DNA of 64,000 bases from Sinorhizobium sojae CCBAU 05684 (GCF_002288525.1 NZ_CP023068.1:1860001-1924000); one strand, 5' to 3'. Shown: positions 29,070-37,878, counted from the first letter of the stretch. A program made the numbers and translations. The notes: generated from the letters alone by a model not told the origin.

Positions 29070-30082
29070 CGCGAGCCCCCAGGATCAGGCGGAAATGGCG
29101 CCCGTCGCTGGCTTTGATCGTCTATTCGGTCCTGCTAGCGGTGATGGCGCTGCCTGTCACGATCCTCATATGGTTTCGTGCCGTCGAGGGTGACACCCAC
29201 TACCTTGCCGCGTCGGAGCTCGGCGCTCTGGTCATCGCCTTTTTATTCACCTTGGGTGTCGCCTACGTTCTTACACGCAGCGTAACCGGGCCGATCGAAG
29301 CCTTGATCGGCCGAACCGAAGAAATCGCACGCGGAGGACGTGCGGCGCTGAAGCCGTTGGAGCGATACGGCACGCGTGAGATCGCCTCGCTGTCGCAGAG
29401 CTTTCTCGACCTGGCCGGCGAACTCGTCGACCGCACCGATTATGTCCGTTCCTTCGCCGCCCATGTGTGCCACGAACTGAAGTCGCCGCTGACCGCAATC
29501 AGAGGCGCCGCCGAGCTTCTCATCGACGACGACACGGAAGCGCCCATGGCAAAGGCGCAAAGCCGCCGCTTTCTCGAGAATATCCTTGCCGATGCCGAAA
29601 GGCTCGATCACTTGCTTGTCCGGCTGCGGGAGCTCGCACAGGCCGAGCTTCCGGCGATGAAGGGTAAGACAAGCATCGCCGAAGTCGCAGCCGAACTGAG
29701 CCGGCGGTTCGAAGGGCTCAAGGTCATAAGTTCAGGCGATGTCGAGACCCCCATTGCGATGCCGCAAGAAGCCCTGGCGATCGCGCTCGCCAACATCGCG
29801 GAAAATGCCGACCAGCATGGGGCCTCCAAGCTCAAGCTCGCCGCCTCATCCGGAGAGCGCACTCTCGCCCTACTCGTCGCGGACGACGGTGCGGGGATTT
29901 CCGAGGGCAATCGCGCCCTCATATTTCAGCCCTTCTTCTCGACCCGCCGTGAAAGCGGCGGTACCGGTATGGGCCTCGCGATCACGCAAGCCATGCTCGC
30001 CGCCCACGGCGGCACCATCAGGCTCCTGGATAGCGATGGCCGAGGCACCCGGTTCGAGCTTGTCTTGCCCGTCCTCAAATGA
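29066..30082 (+). CDS. Sensor histidine kinase, partner of the OmpR-type regulator
   Basis: The 338-residue protein has two membrane helices (SLALIVYSVLLAVMALPVTILIW and LGALVIAFLFTLGVAYVL) separated by only a short periplasmic loop, so direct sensing outside is unlikely. A HAMP-like linker, a HisKA box with His in FAAHVCHELKSPLTAIRG, and HATPase motifs NIAENADQHG, DDGAGISEG and GTGMGLAITQAML follow. The start at 29066 overlaps the regulator stop (ATGA). The short loop suggests that the polytopic DUF4173 protein of the operon may supply the signal. Confidence 0.9.
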   Translation: MTRAPRIRRKWRPSLALIVYSVLLAVMALPVTILIWFRAVEGDTHYLAASELGALVIAFLFTLGVAYVLTRSVTGPIEALIGRTEEIARGGRAALKPLERYGTREIASLSQSFLDLAGELVDRTDYVRSFAAHVCHELKSPLTAIRGAAELLIDDDTEAPMAKAQSRRFLENILADAERLDHLLVRLRELAQAELPAMKGKTSIAEVAAELSRRFEGLKVISSGDVETPIAMPQEALAIALANIAENADQHGASKLKLAASSGERTLALLVADDGAGISEGNRALIFQPFFSTRRESGGTGMGLAITQAMLAAHGGTIRLLDSDGRGTRFELVLPVLK

Positions 30083-30145
30083 GCTGCAACGCCGCGCGTC
30101 TTTTCAGGCGCGCAGAGGTCGCTCTGAACCCTTTGGATTTGCGCC
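30083..30145 (+). repeat. RIME1-like element, partial copy
   Basis: The segment contains GCCGCGCGTCTTTTCAGG-CGCGC and AGGTCGCTCTGAACCCTTTG, matching the first half (first palindrome) of the fuller copies at 45004 and 57861. The second palindrome is absent. It follows the kinase stop codon directly, between convergent genes, where it could act as a 3' mRNA stem-loop. Confidence 0.7.
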
Positions 30146-30230
30146 TGCCAAGGCGGTGTGTCCGGACCATCCATCCAGGCCGCCCATCCGCAGCATCGGC
30201 GCCGGAAGACACATCGCCGAGACTCCACAT

Positions 30231-31670
30231 CTAGCCGCCGAACACCGACGTTTGTGCAAGTCTCAGAAACCAGGCGGGAAACAGGCCGATGCCGATGGTG
30301 CCGGCGGCGGTCAGGGCGAGCGTGGCGCGGACGGAGGGCGTCAGTGCCGGATCGAAGACCCTCTCCGGTTCGCGCATGTAGATCACCATCACAACCCGGA
30401 TATAGAAATAGGCGGCGACGGCACTCAAGAGCACCGCGACCACCGCCAGCGCGACGAAACCTTGCTCGACGAGCGCGACGAGCACGTAGAACTTGGCGAA
30501 GAACCCGGCCGTCGGCGGAATGCCGGCCAGCGAGAAGAGATAGAGCAGCATGAGGAACGCAAGCCCCGGATGCGACTTGGCGAAGCCCGCATAGTCCGGG
30601 ATTGCCTCGCCGGAGAAGTCGCCGTTGCGCATCATTACGACAACGGCAAAGACGCCGAGAGTCATGAAAGCATAGATCAGCAGGTAGAGCATGACGCTGG
30701 CGATCCCATCCTGGCCGCCGGCCACGACGCCGAAGATGGCGAAGCCGGCATGGGCGATGCTGGAATAGGCAAGCAGCCGCTTGATATTGTCCTGCACCAG
30801 CGCGGCAAAACTGCCGAGCGCCATGGTCATGACGCCGATCGCCGCCACGATGATCCAGACATCGGAGGCTGCGATCAGCGGGTTGAGGAACACTCTGAGG
30901 ATCACCGCAAAGCCTGCGGCCTTGGGCGCCACCGACATGAAGGCGGTGATCGTCGTGGGAGCGCCTTCATAGACGTCCGGCAGCCACATATGAAACGGCA
31001 CCGCGCCGATCTTGAAGACGAGCCCGGCGACGATGAAGACCACCGCCAGCAGAAGTGCGGGATCGCGCGGATCGCCGGTCGCCGCCGCAGTCATCCCGTT
31101 GAGAGCCGTCGTGCCGGTGAGCCCGTAGACCAGCGAAACGCCGTAAAGGAACATGCCGGTCGAGACGGCACCGAGGATCACATATTTCAGCGCCGCCTCG
31201 TTCGATCGCCGCTCCCGCCGCAGAAAGCCGGTCAGCACATAGGTGCAGAGCACCATCAGCTCCAGGCCCACATAGATCGACAGAAGGTCGGTCGCCGAGG
31301 CCATGATCATCATGCCCGACAGGCAAAAGAGCAGCAGCACATAATATTCGCTGATCCCGATCCCCTCGATTTCGGCATATTTCCGCGACAGCAGGAATGT
31401 GAGAACGGTGGCGAGGTAGAATACGAATTTGAAGAACACCGCGAAGCGGTCGACGATGAACATGCCCGAATAGGCCGGCCGCACCTCGCCGGCGAGCAGG
31501 AAGGTGGCCAAAGCGGCGATCAGCACGACCGCAACGGAAGCCCAGACGATCAGATGCTCTTGTCCCCTGCGGATAAGCTGCCCCGCGATCAACAGGATAC
31601 AGGCGCCGGTGACCACCAGGATCTCGGGCAGGCTCGCCAGCACCCACTGGTAGAGCACGGCGGCGCTCAT
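30231..31670 (-). CDS. NuoN-like antiporter subunit of a complex I-related membrane complex
   Basis: The 479-residue protein has about 14 hydrophobic helices. It carries the NuoN-type key residues: Glu in YVGLELMVLCTYVL, Lys in GLVFKIGAVPFHMWLPDVYEGAP, and the later Lys in FMSVAPKAAGFAVILRVF. Length and motifs match NuoN of proton-pumping NADH dehydrogenase. It overlaps the NuoM-like gene by 4 bp and is the last gene of a seven-gene set encoding only membrane-arm subunits, so its partner module and electron donor, if any, are not in the window. Confidence 0.88.
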   Translation of the reverse strand: MSAAVLYQWVLASLPEILVVTGACILLIAGQLIRRGQEHLIVWASVAVVLIAALATFLLAGEVRPAYSGMFIVDRFAVFFKFVFYLATVLTFLLSRKYAEIEGIGISEYYVLLLFCLSGMMIMASATDLLSIYVGLELMVLCTYVLTGFLRRERRSNEAALKYVILGAVSTGMFLYGVSLVYGLTGTTALNGMTAAATGDPRDPALLLAVVFIVAGLVFKIGAVPFHMWLPDVYEGAPTTITAFMSVAPKAAGFAVILRVFLNPLIAASDVWIIVAAIGVMTMALGSFAALVQDNIKRLLAYSSIAHAGFAIFGVVAGGQDGIASVMLYLLIYAFMTLGVFAVVVMMRNGDFSGEAIPDYAGFAKSHPGLAFLMLLYLFSLAGIPPTAGFFAKFYVLVALVEQGFVALAVVAVLLSAVAAYFYIRVVMVIYMREPERVFDPALTPSVRATLALTAAGTIGIGLFPAWFLRLAQTSVFGG

Positions 31671-33142
31671 TGGCCCCTCCCCCTGCTATGCACCTCGACC
31701 AGCAGATGCGTCACCGATGTGTCGATGATGTCGAGGAAGGGTTTCGGATAGAGCCCGACCCACAGCACGAAGGCGGCGAGCGGCAGGATCGCAGCCATTT
31801 CCCGGGCGTTGACGTCGCGCAGCGTCGGCCCGGCGCTCACGCGGACAGGACCGAGCGCGATGTTCCTGTACATGCCGAGCAGATAGGCCGCGCTCAGCAT
31901 CGCGCCGAGAATGGCGACCGCGCCGAAGGCGAGGTTCGCCCCGAAGGCGCCCGAAAGCACCAGCAACTCGCCGACGAAGGCGTTCGTTCCCGGCAGTGCC
32001 ATGGACGACAGGGTGAACAGCGCAAGAAAGGCGGTATAGACCGGCGCCACCTTCATCAGCCCGCCATATTCCGCGATGCTGCGCGTGTGGGTCCGCTCGT
32101 AGATCAGGCCGACGAACAGGAACAAGGCGCCCGTCGTTATGCCATGGTTGAACATCTGCAGGATGCTGCCCTCGAGCCCGCGGGCATTCAGCGCGAAGAT
32201 CCCGAGCGTCACGAAGCCCATATGGCTGATGCTGGAATAGGCCACCAGTTTCTTCAGATCGTCCTGCGCCAGCGCAAGGAACCCGCCATAGACGATCGCG
32301 ACCGCCGAAATCGCCAGCATCAGCGTCGAATAATAGACCGAGGCCTCCGGCAGCATCGGCAGCGAGAACCGCAGGAAGCCATAGGCGCCCATCTTCAGCA
32401 GCACGCCGGCGAGGATGATGCTGCCCGCCGTCGGCGCCTGCACATGCGCGTCCGGCAGCCAGGTATGGACCGGGACCATCGGCACCTTGACGGCGAAGGC
32501 GACCAGGAAGGCGAAGAACAGCCATGACTGGACCCCGAACGGCAGATCCTGATCCATCAGAACGAGAATGTCGAAGGTCTCGCCGCCATGGAAGTAGAGC
32601 ACGATGACGCCGACCAGGAAGAGAAGGCTGCCGGCCAACGTGTAGAGGAAGAACTTGAACGCCGCATAGACCCGGCCGTCGCCGCCCCACACCCCGATGA
32701 TCAGGTACATCGGGATCAGCATCGCCTCCCAGCAGACGTAGAACAGGAACAGGTCGAGCGCTGAGAAGACCCCCAGCATCAGCGCCTGCATAACGAGCAA
32801 GCTGATCATGAATGCCTTTACCCTGCGGTCGATTGCCACCCAGGACGCAAGCACCGAAACCGAGCCCAACAGCGCGGTCAGGAATACGAAAAGGGCGCTT
32901 ATTCCGTCGACGCCAAGAGCATAGGTAATCCCGAGTGCCGGCACCCAGGGGCGCGTCTCGGTGAACTGCATCTCATACGTGGCGGTATCGAAGCCGGCGA
33001 GCATTACCACCGTGAGCGCGAGGTCGATGACGGTAACGCCGAGCGCCGCCCACCGCACCGCATCGTCGCTGCGCAGAAACATCAGCACCGCTGCGCCGGC
33101 GGCGGGCGTGAGAATGATCAGGCTGAGGAGCGGAAATCCCAT
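31667..33142 (-). CDS. NuoM-like antiporter subunit
   Basis: The 491-residue membrane protein resembles NuoM: Glu in FLFYVCWEAMLIPMYL, Lys in AFAVKVPMVPVHTWLPDAH, the second Lys in LAGVLLKMGAYGFLRF, and the conserved SSISHMGFV segment. All residues of the proton half-channels that I can check are present. The ATG at 33142 follows GGTAGGGGG; an in-frame GTG at 33160 would overlap the previous gene. It is tightly packed between the divergent antiporter at 33151 and the NuoN-like gene. Confidence 0.88.
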   Translation of the reverse strand: MGFPLLSLIILTPAAGAAVLMFLRSDDAVRWAALGVTVIDLALTVVMLAGFDTATYEMQFTETRPWVPALGITYALGVDGISALFVFLTALLGSVSVLASWVAIDRRVKAFMISLLVMQALMLGVFSALDLFLFYVCWEAMLIPMYLIIGVWGGDGRVYAAFKFFLYTLAGSLLFLVGVIVLYFHGGETFDILVLMDQDLPFGVQSWLFFAFLVAFAVKVPMVPVHTWLPDAHVQAPTAGSIILAGVLLKMGAYGFLRFSLPMLPEASVYYSTLMLAISAVAIVYGGFLALAQDDLKKLVAYSSISHMGFVTLGIFALNARGLEGSILQMFNHGITTGALFLFVGLIYERTHTRSIAEYGGLMKVAPVYTAFLALFTLSSMALPGTNAFVGELLVLSGAFGANLAFGAVAILGAMLSAAYLLGMYRNIALGPVRVSAGPTLRDVNAREMAAILPLAAFVLWVGLYPKPFLDIIDTSVTHLLVEVHSRGRGQ

Positions 33143-33150
33143 CGCACCCC

Positions 33151-34926
33151 CTACCGCCACACCACGGCGAAGACCAGAATAGCCGCGATCAGACCGGCGA
33201 CCATTGCCAGCGCGTAGTGGGTGACGAGCCCGGTCTGCAGCCGCCGGAGCACGCTGCCGCCGCTGAAAATCGAATGGGCGATGCCGTTTACCACGCCATC
33301 GACGCCGTGAATATCGAGCCGCAGCCCCGCGCGCGCCGATCCGTGCAGGAAGGGCAGCACCGCCGTCTCAGAAACGTCGCTCACCGCCTTCTCATAGCGC
33401 GCAAGCGGCCTTTCGGCGAACCACATGAAATAGCGCGCACCCTTGCGGTAGAACCAGTCGGTGTCGATGCTGATCGTGTTTTCCGGATCGAGCGCCCTCA
33501 AGAAGATGACGAAGCCGAGTGCCGTGAACATCAGAATGCCGAGGCTCTCGGCAACGTGCTGGCCGGTATAGGGCTCGAAGTCGACAGAATAGGGCAGAAG
33601 GGCGTAAAGCGGCTCCGGGAAAACCCCGATGGCGATGCAGAGCACCGCTGCCATGCCCATGGCAATCAGCATGTTGTGCGGCGGCTCCCGCGCCGCGAGC
33701 CCCCGGTCGGTACCGAAAAACATGTAATAGGGAAGCTTGAGCCCCGTGTGCAGGAAGGTCCCCGACGAAGCCATGGTCAGCGCCAGCACCACCAGCGCCC
33801 GGTGATCCTCGCCGGCGGCCGCCACGACCATCGATTTGGTGACGAAGCCGGAGAAGAACGGGAAGGCGGAAATCGCAAAGGCGCCGACCATGTAAAGCGC
33901 CACGGTCACCGGCATGGTCCTGTAGAGCCCGCCGAGCTCCGTGAGTTTGCGGCGGCCGGTGACGTAGATCACCGCGCCGGCCCCCATGAACAGCAGCGAC
34001 TTGTAGAGAATATGGGCGAAGGCATGGCTGGCGGCACCGTTCACCGCCATTTCGGTGCCGATGCCGACGCCCGCGACCATGTAGCCCACCTGACTGACGA
34101 TGTGGTAGGCAAGCAGCCGCCTGCAGTCGTTCTCCAGAACCGCGTAGATGACGCCGTATATCGCCATCACGGTTCCAAGCCACACCAGGAGTTCGACACC
34201 CGGAAACACCCGCGCCAGCACGTAGATGGCGGTCTTGGTGGTAAAGGCGCTCAGGAACACCGCGCCGGTAACGGTCGCCTCCGGATAGGCATCGGTGAGC
34301 CAGGCGTTGAGCGGCGGCACCGCCGCGTTGAGCAGGAAACCGGCAAGGATCAGATAGGCGCCGAGACCCAGCTCCCCGTCGATCGCCGTCCCGGCGATCG
34401 GACCAAAGAGCAGCGAGCCCGTGGCCGCGCCGTGGAGAAGGATGCCGCCGAGCAGGACAACGCCGCCGGTGACGTGCACCATCAGGTAGCGGAACGCGGC
34501 GCGGATCGCCCGCTCTCCGCGTCCCGCGAAAATCAGGTAGGCGGAGGCAAAGGCCATGCCTTCCCAGAAAAGATAAAGGGTCAGGTAGTCGCCGGCGAAG
34601 ACCACGCCGAGCGCGCTGCCGACATAGACGAAGGCCGCCACATGCTGGCCGGCGCGCGGCAGATGCAGCGCATAGACGGTGCCGATCAGCGCCATGATGG
34701 TGAAGACGGTAGCGAAGACGATGCTGAGCCTGTCGACCTTCGCGACCAGAATGTCCTGCTCGATGAATTGCGCAGCGCCATAGCTGCCCGGCGAGGTCGT
34801 GGCGACGGCGAGGATCGCCAGTGCCGGGACCACCAGAAGATAAGCCTTGCGGATCCGTCCGCTGAGAAAGGGGATCGGAAGAGCACCGAGGATGAAGAGG
34901 AGGGCGGGATGGATGAAATCAGTCAT
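33151..34926 (-). CDS. Divergent MrpD/NuoL-like antiporter subunit
   Basis: The 591-residue protein is a proton-conducting antiporter-like subunit (LYLFWEGMAFASAYLIF, YHIVSQVGYMVAGVGIG, FAHILYKSLLFMGAG). Where NuoM and NuoN have the central Lys before the conserved PxHxW turn, this protein has FLLNAAVPPLNAWLTDAYPEAT, with Asn in place of Lys; the next Lys (AFTTKTAIYVLAR) is kept. The long C-terminal part (about 460-591) includes an amphipathic stretch (YFMWFAERPLARYEKAVSD) reminiscent of a NuoL-like extension. It overlaps the small membrane protein gene by 8 bp. It resembles antiporter-like proteins seen in other partial complex I clusters. Confidence 0.82.
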   Translation of the reverse strand: MTDFIHPALLFILGALPIPFLSGRIRKAYLLVVPALAILAVATTSPGSYGAAQFIEQDILVAKVDRLSIVFATVFTIMALIGTVYALHLPRAGQHVAAFVYVGSALGVVFAGDYLTLYLFWEGMAFASAYLIFAGRGERAIRAAFRYLMVHVTGGVVLLGGILLHGAATGSLLFGPIAGTAIDGELGLGAYLILAGFLLNAAVPPLNAWLTDAYPEATVTGAVFLSAFTTKTAIYVLARVFPGVELLVWLGTVMAIYGVIYAVLENDCRRLLAYHIVSQVGYMVAGVGIGTEMAVNGAASHAFAHILYKSLLFMGAGAVIYVTGRRKLTELGGLYRTMPVTVALYMVGAFAISAFPFFSGFVTKSMVVAAAGEDHRALVVLALTMASSGTFLHTGLKLPYYMFFGTDRGLAAREPPHNMLIAMGMAAVLCIAIGVFPEPLYALLPYSVDFEPYTGQHVAESLGILMFTALGFVIFLRALDPENTISIDTDWFYRKGARYFMWFAERPLARYEKAVSDVSETAVLPFLHGSARAGLRLDIHGVDGVVNGIAHSIFSGGSVLRRLQTGLVTHYALAMVAGLIAAILVFAVVWR

Positions 34927-35173
34927 AATAGTCCTCGCGCCGCATCAGGCCCCCGCGATGGCCGAGGAATTTGGAAACGAAGATGAGCAGAACGCAGGAG
35001 CCGAAGCCGTAAAGAGCCGACCAGCCGGGCAGGCGGTCCCACAGGAATTCGGCATGCTCGCGCGGCACAAGGAAATCGGCGACGACAATCAGGACGAGGA
35101 TCAGATAAAACAGCCGGCGGCGCAGCCCTGCATATTCCTCGTCACCAAAGAAGCCGACGACACGCTTGATCAT
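34919..35173 (-). CDS. Small membrane protein of the complex I-like cluster
   Basis: The 84-residue protein has two hydrophobic segments (LFYLILVLIVVADFLV and ALYGFGSCVLLIFVSKFL), and its C-terminus ends MRREDYYD. It overlaps both neighbours (4 bp upstream, 8 bp downstream), so it is very likely translated as part of the complex. I do not recognise a named family. It may link two antiporter subunits, a role given to small subunits in Mrp-type and hydrogenase-type complexes; this is a guess. Confidence 0.75.
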   Translation of the reverse strand: MIKRVVGFFGDEEYAGLRRRLFYLILVLIVVADFLVPREHAEFLWDRLPGWSALYGFGSCVLLIFVSKFLGHRGGLMRREDYYD

Positions 35174-36636
35174 CGGATCACTCCATCCGCGAGCGTGAGA
35201 AAATAGCCGGGGAAGATGCCCATCAGCACCGACAGGATGGCGGTCGCGACCAGCGGTATCGTGACCAGCGGTATTTCACGGACCGTCGCGGAGCCCTCCC
35301 CTGCGGTTGCTTCCCCAAAAAATGCGACATAGCTGACCGGCAGGAAATAAGCGGCGTTCAGCACCGAGCTCACCAGCAGCACTGCGAGGAACGCCATCTC
35401 CCCCGCCTCTACCGATCCCTGCGCCAGATACCATTTGCTGACGAAGCCCGCGGTCGGCGGCACGCCGATCATGGAGAGCGAAGCGACGAAAAACGCCCCC
35501 ATGGTCCAGGGCAGCCTGCGGCCAATGCCGGCCATGTCGCTGATGTTTCGCTTTCCCGAGGCGCAATAGATCGAGCCGGCGCAGAAGAAGAGCGTGATCT
35601 TCGAGAAGGCATGCGCCGCGATGTGGATGATCCCGCCGGTGATCGCGACCGGCGACAACAAAACCGCGCCCAGCACGATATAGGAGAGCTGACTGACGGT
35701 CGAATAGGCGAGCCTGGCTTTCAAGTCGTCCCGCGTCAGCGCGTAGACCGACGCGATGATGATGGTAAAGGACACCAGATAGGCCGTCGCGACGCCGAGG
35801 CCGAGCTCCCCGACCAGCCCGACGCCGAAAACGTGGAACACCACCCGGAGCACGCAGAAGACGCCCATCTTGACCACCGCCACCGCATGCAGCAGCGCGC
35901 TGACCGGTGTCGGCGCCACCATTGCGGCGGGCAGCCAGGCATGCATGGGCATGACGGCGGCCTTGGCGAAGCCGAAGAGATAGCAGAAATAGACGACGGT
36001 CAGCAGCGCCGCCGGGGCGTCGGCTACGGCCAGCAGCCCCCCGGCCAGGAAATCGAGCGAGCCCGCGACGTGATAGGTCAGCGCCAGCGCGGCGAGAAGC
36101 GCGCTTTTCGAGGCGCCCATCAGATAGACGAGATATTTGCGGCTGCCCTTCCACGCCGCCTCGTCCTCGTGGTGGTAGACAAGCGGATAGGTGACGAGGC
36201 TGAGCAGCTCATAGAAGATGACGAGCGTGAACAGGTTGGCGGCAAATGCGCCGCCGACCGCGGCGGCGAGGCTGGTGGCGAAACAGGCGAAGAACCGCGT
36301 CTGCGCATGCTCGTGCAAATGCCGCATGTAGCCGATCGAATAGAAGGCGGCCAGGATCCACAGAAGCGAAGAGACCGTGGCGAACACCATGCCGAGCGCA
36401 TCGGCGCGGAAGGCGAAGTCGACCCCCGGCAGGATTTCGAACAGGCGCAATTCGACGGTCCCGCCCGCAAGCACCGTCGGGGCCATCGAGATGACGGTTA
36501 GGAACATGGCAAGCGCGGCCACGGGCGAAACGAGATCGCGCAGCGTCTCCCGCTTGTGCAATAGCAGGATCGTCAGGGCAGCCAGCCCCGCAATGGCGAC
36601 GGCGATGAGCGGCCGGATCGATACGACGGGGTCCAA
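35170..36636 (-). CDS. MrpD/HyfB-like antiporter subunit
   Basis: The 488-residue membrane protein has antiporter-family residues: Glu in VIFYELLSLVTYPLVY, Lys in LFGFAKAAVMPMHAWLPAAM, and Lys in HAVAVVKMGVFCVLRVVF. The APTPVSALLHA stretch is closer to MrpD and hydrogenase-4 HyfB than to NuoL. It lies 4 bp after the NuoK-like gene and overlaps the small membrane gene by 4 bp. With NuoK it may form the core cation/proton channel of the complex. Confidence 0.85.
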   Translation of the reverse strand: MDPVVSIRPLIAVAIAGLAALTILLLHKRETLRDLVSPVAALAMFLTVISMAPTVLAGGTVELRLFEILPGVDFAFRADALGMVFATVSSLLWILAAFYSIGYMRHLHEHAQTRFFACFATSLAAAVGGAFAANLFTLVIFYELLSLVTYPLVYHHEDEAAWKGSRKYLVYLMGASKSALLAALALTYHVAGSLDFLAGGLLAVADAPAALLTVVYFCYLFGFAKAAVMPMHAWLPAAMVAPTPVSALLHAVAVVKMGVFCVLRVVFHVFGVGLVGELGLGVATAYLVSFTIIIASVYALTRDDLKARLAYSTVSQLSYIVLGAVLLSPVAITGGIIHIAAHAFSKITLFFCAGSIYCASGKRNISDMAGIGRRLPWTMGAFFVASLSMIGVPPTAGFVSKWYLAQGSVEAGEMAFLAVLLVSSVLNAAYFLPVSYVAFFGEATAGEGSATVREIPLVTIPLVATAILSVLMGIFPGYFLTLADGVIR

Positions 36637-36640
36637 GCCG

Positions 36641-36943
36641 CTATCCTTTCATCATGGTCACGTCGTCGACCTTGAGGGTGGATTTGTTCCTCACGAGGGC
36701 GACCAGGATGCCGAGGGCGACAGCAACTTCCGCCGCGGTGATGGCGATCACGAAGATCGCGAAGATCCGCCCACGGAAGTCGCCGTGATAGTGCCCGAAG
36801 GCGATGAAATTGATGTTGACGGAGTTGAGAAGAAGCTCCAGCGACATCAGCACCACCAGTATATTCCGCCTCAGCAGTACGCCCGCCGCTCCGATGACGA
36901 ACAGCACCACGCCGAGCAGGATATACCAGGAGAGCGGAACCAT
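36641..36943 (-). CDS. NuoK-like subunit
   Basis: The 100-residue protein has three membrane helices. The conserved glutamates of NuoK/MrpC appear in [17 protein letters not shown] and [17 protein letters not shown]. The length and both glutamates are canonical. The start overlaps the NuoJ-like stop by one base (TGATG). In complex I, NuoK is a proton-channel subunit linking the antiporters to the heel of the enzyme. Confidence 0.93.
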   Translation of the reverse strand: MVPLSWYILLGVVLFVIGAAGVLLRRNILVVLMSLELLLNSVNINFIAFGHYHGDFRGRIFAIFVIAITAAEVAVALGILVALVRNKSTLKVDDVTMMKG

Positions 36944-37443
36944 CAGCCCGACTCCCTCCGCGCCAGTACGATGGCGCCGACGAGGGCCGCCAAAAGGATG
37001 ACGGACGCGACCTCGAACGGCAGGAGGTAGTCGGCAAAAAGCGTCGTCCCAAGCTGGCGGACCTCATCGCCACCGCTCACCGCAACGGGTTCGGAGACCG
37101 AAAATCGATCGCTCCAGAGCACAAGCGCCAGCATCTCGATGCCGAGCAGGCCGAGCAGCACCAGCGCCGGCAGGTTGCCGCCCGGCAAGAAGCGCTGCAA
37201 CACCGCCTCGCGCACGTCGATCATCATGATCACGAACAGGAACAGGACCATGATGGCGCCGACATAGACGAAGATCTGGATCACCGCGAGCAAAGGCGCG
37301 CCGAGCAGGACGAAAATCGCGGAGATCTGCAGGAAGCATGCCATCAGCGCCAGGGCGCTGTGAATGGGATTGCGCGCCAGCACCACGGTCAGGGCCGTGA
37401 TCACGGACACCGCAGCGAACAGAAGGAAGAACCCCTGGCCCAT
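36943..37443 (-). CDS. NuoJ-like subunit
   Basis: The 166-residue protein has five hydrophobic helices, including the NuoJ hallmark [19 protein letters not shown]-type segment (here [18 protein letters not shown]), which forms a pi-bulge helix in complex I. The frame is open up to 37524, but the ATG at 37443 gives the usual N-terminus and has a G-rich stretch upstream; the longer form has a charged extension and no ribosome binding site. It heads the seven-gene set, with the promoter presumably in the gap beyond it. Confidence 0.88.
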   Translation of the reverse strand: MGQGFFLLFAAVSVITALTVVLARNPIHSALALMACFLQISAIFVLLGAPLLAVIQIFVYVGAIMVLFLFVIMMIDVREAVLQRFLPGGNLPALVLLGLLGIEMLALVLWSDRFSVSEPVAVSGGDEVRQLGTTLFADYLLPFEVASVILLAALVGAIVLARRESG

Positions 37444-37619
37444 CGACGCCGCCCCCCACGCGAACGATCGCCCGGCCGGAATCGACCGGATTTCGCGATC
37501 GTTCCGCACATCAGGTTCATTCAAAAATTGTGCCCTAGTATCGGTTTTTACACAAGATTATTGTCGCCGGCGGTGTCGTGGCGGCCCCTCGCCCTTGCCG
37601 GTCGCCGGCTCACTCGACA

Positions 37620-37870
37620 TCAGGTGCGCCCCGTGGCATCGACCGCCTTGCGCCACATTTCGAACGGGCCTTCGGCCGCGGAGAGATCGGCTTGCACGAT
37701 CAGCCCATTGCCGCCGATGCGCGCAAGAATGGCCTCCGCAGCCGCCTTGTCCCGCCCATAATGGATGATCGGGTGCGCCCCCTCCGCCGCCAGACGTTCG
37801 ACGATGACCGCCCCTATGCCGCCGGAAGCGCCGGTGACGAGAAGGCTTGCCCTTGCAATGGCCCGTCCAT
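37620..37870 (-). pseudogene. Remnant of a short-chain dehydrogenase/reductase gene
   Basis: From ATG 37870 (GGGAG upstream, 8 bp after the racemase stop) the first nine codons read MDGPLQGQA. The frame then shifts by one base, after which a classical SDR start is readable: LLVTGASGGIGAVIVERLAAEG, HYGRDKAAAEAIL, LIVQADLS. It breaks off with a TGA at 37620-37622 after WRKAVDATGRT, about 80 codons in, well before the catalytic Tyr-x-x-x-Lys. It is therefore frameshifted and truncated. It was probably the last gene of the hydroxyproline operon. Confidence 0.75.
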
Positions 37871-37878
37871 GTTGCTCC

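Noticed and set aside
29739-31751. A very long open frame (about 670 codons) on the plus strand over the kinase 3' end and the NuoN-like gene
   Set aside because: It is antisense to NuoN and out of frame with the kinase; the residues are His/Arg/Asp/Gly-rich without motifs, as expected for a shadow frame in GC-rich DNA.
33217-34986. Open frame of about 589 codons on the plus strand
   Set aside because: It is fully antisense to the MrpD/NuoL-like gene, charged and motif-free, with no ribosome binding site.
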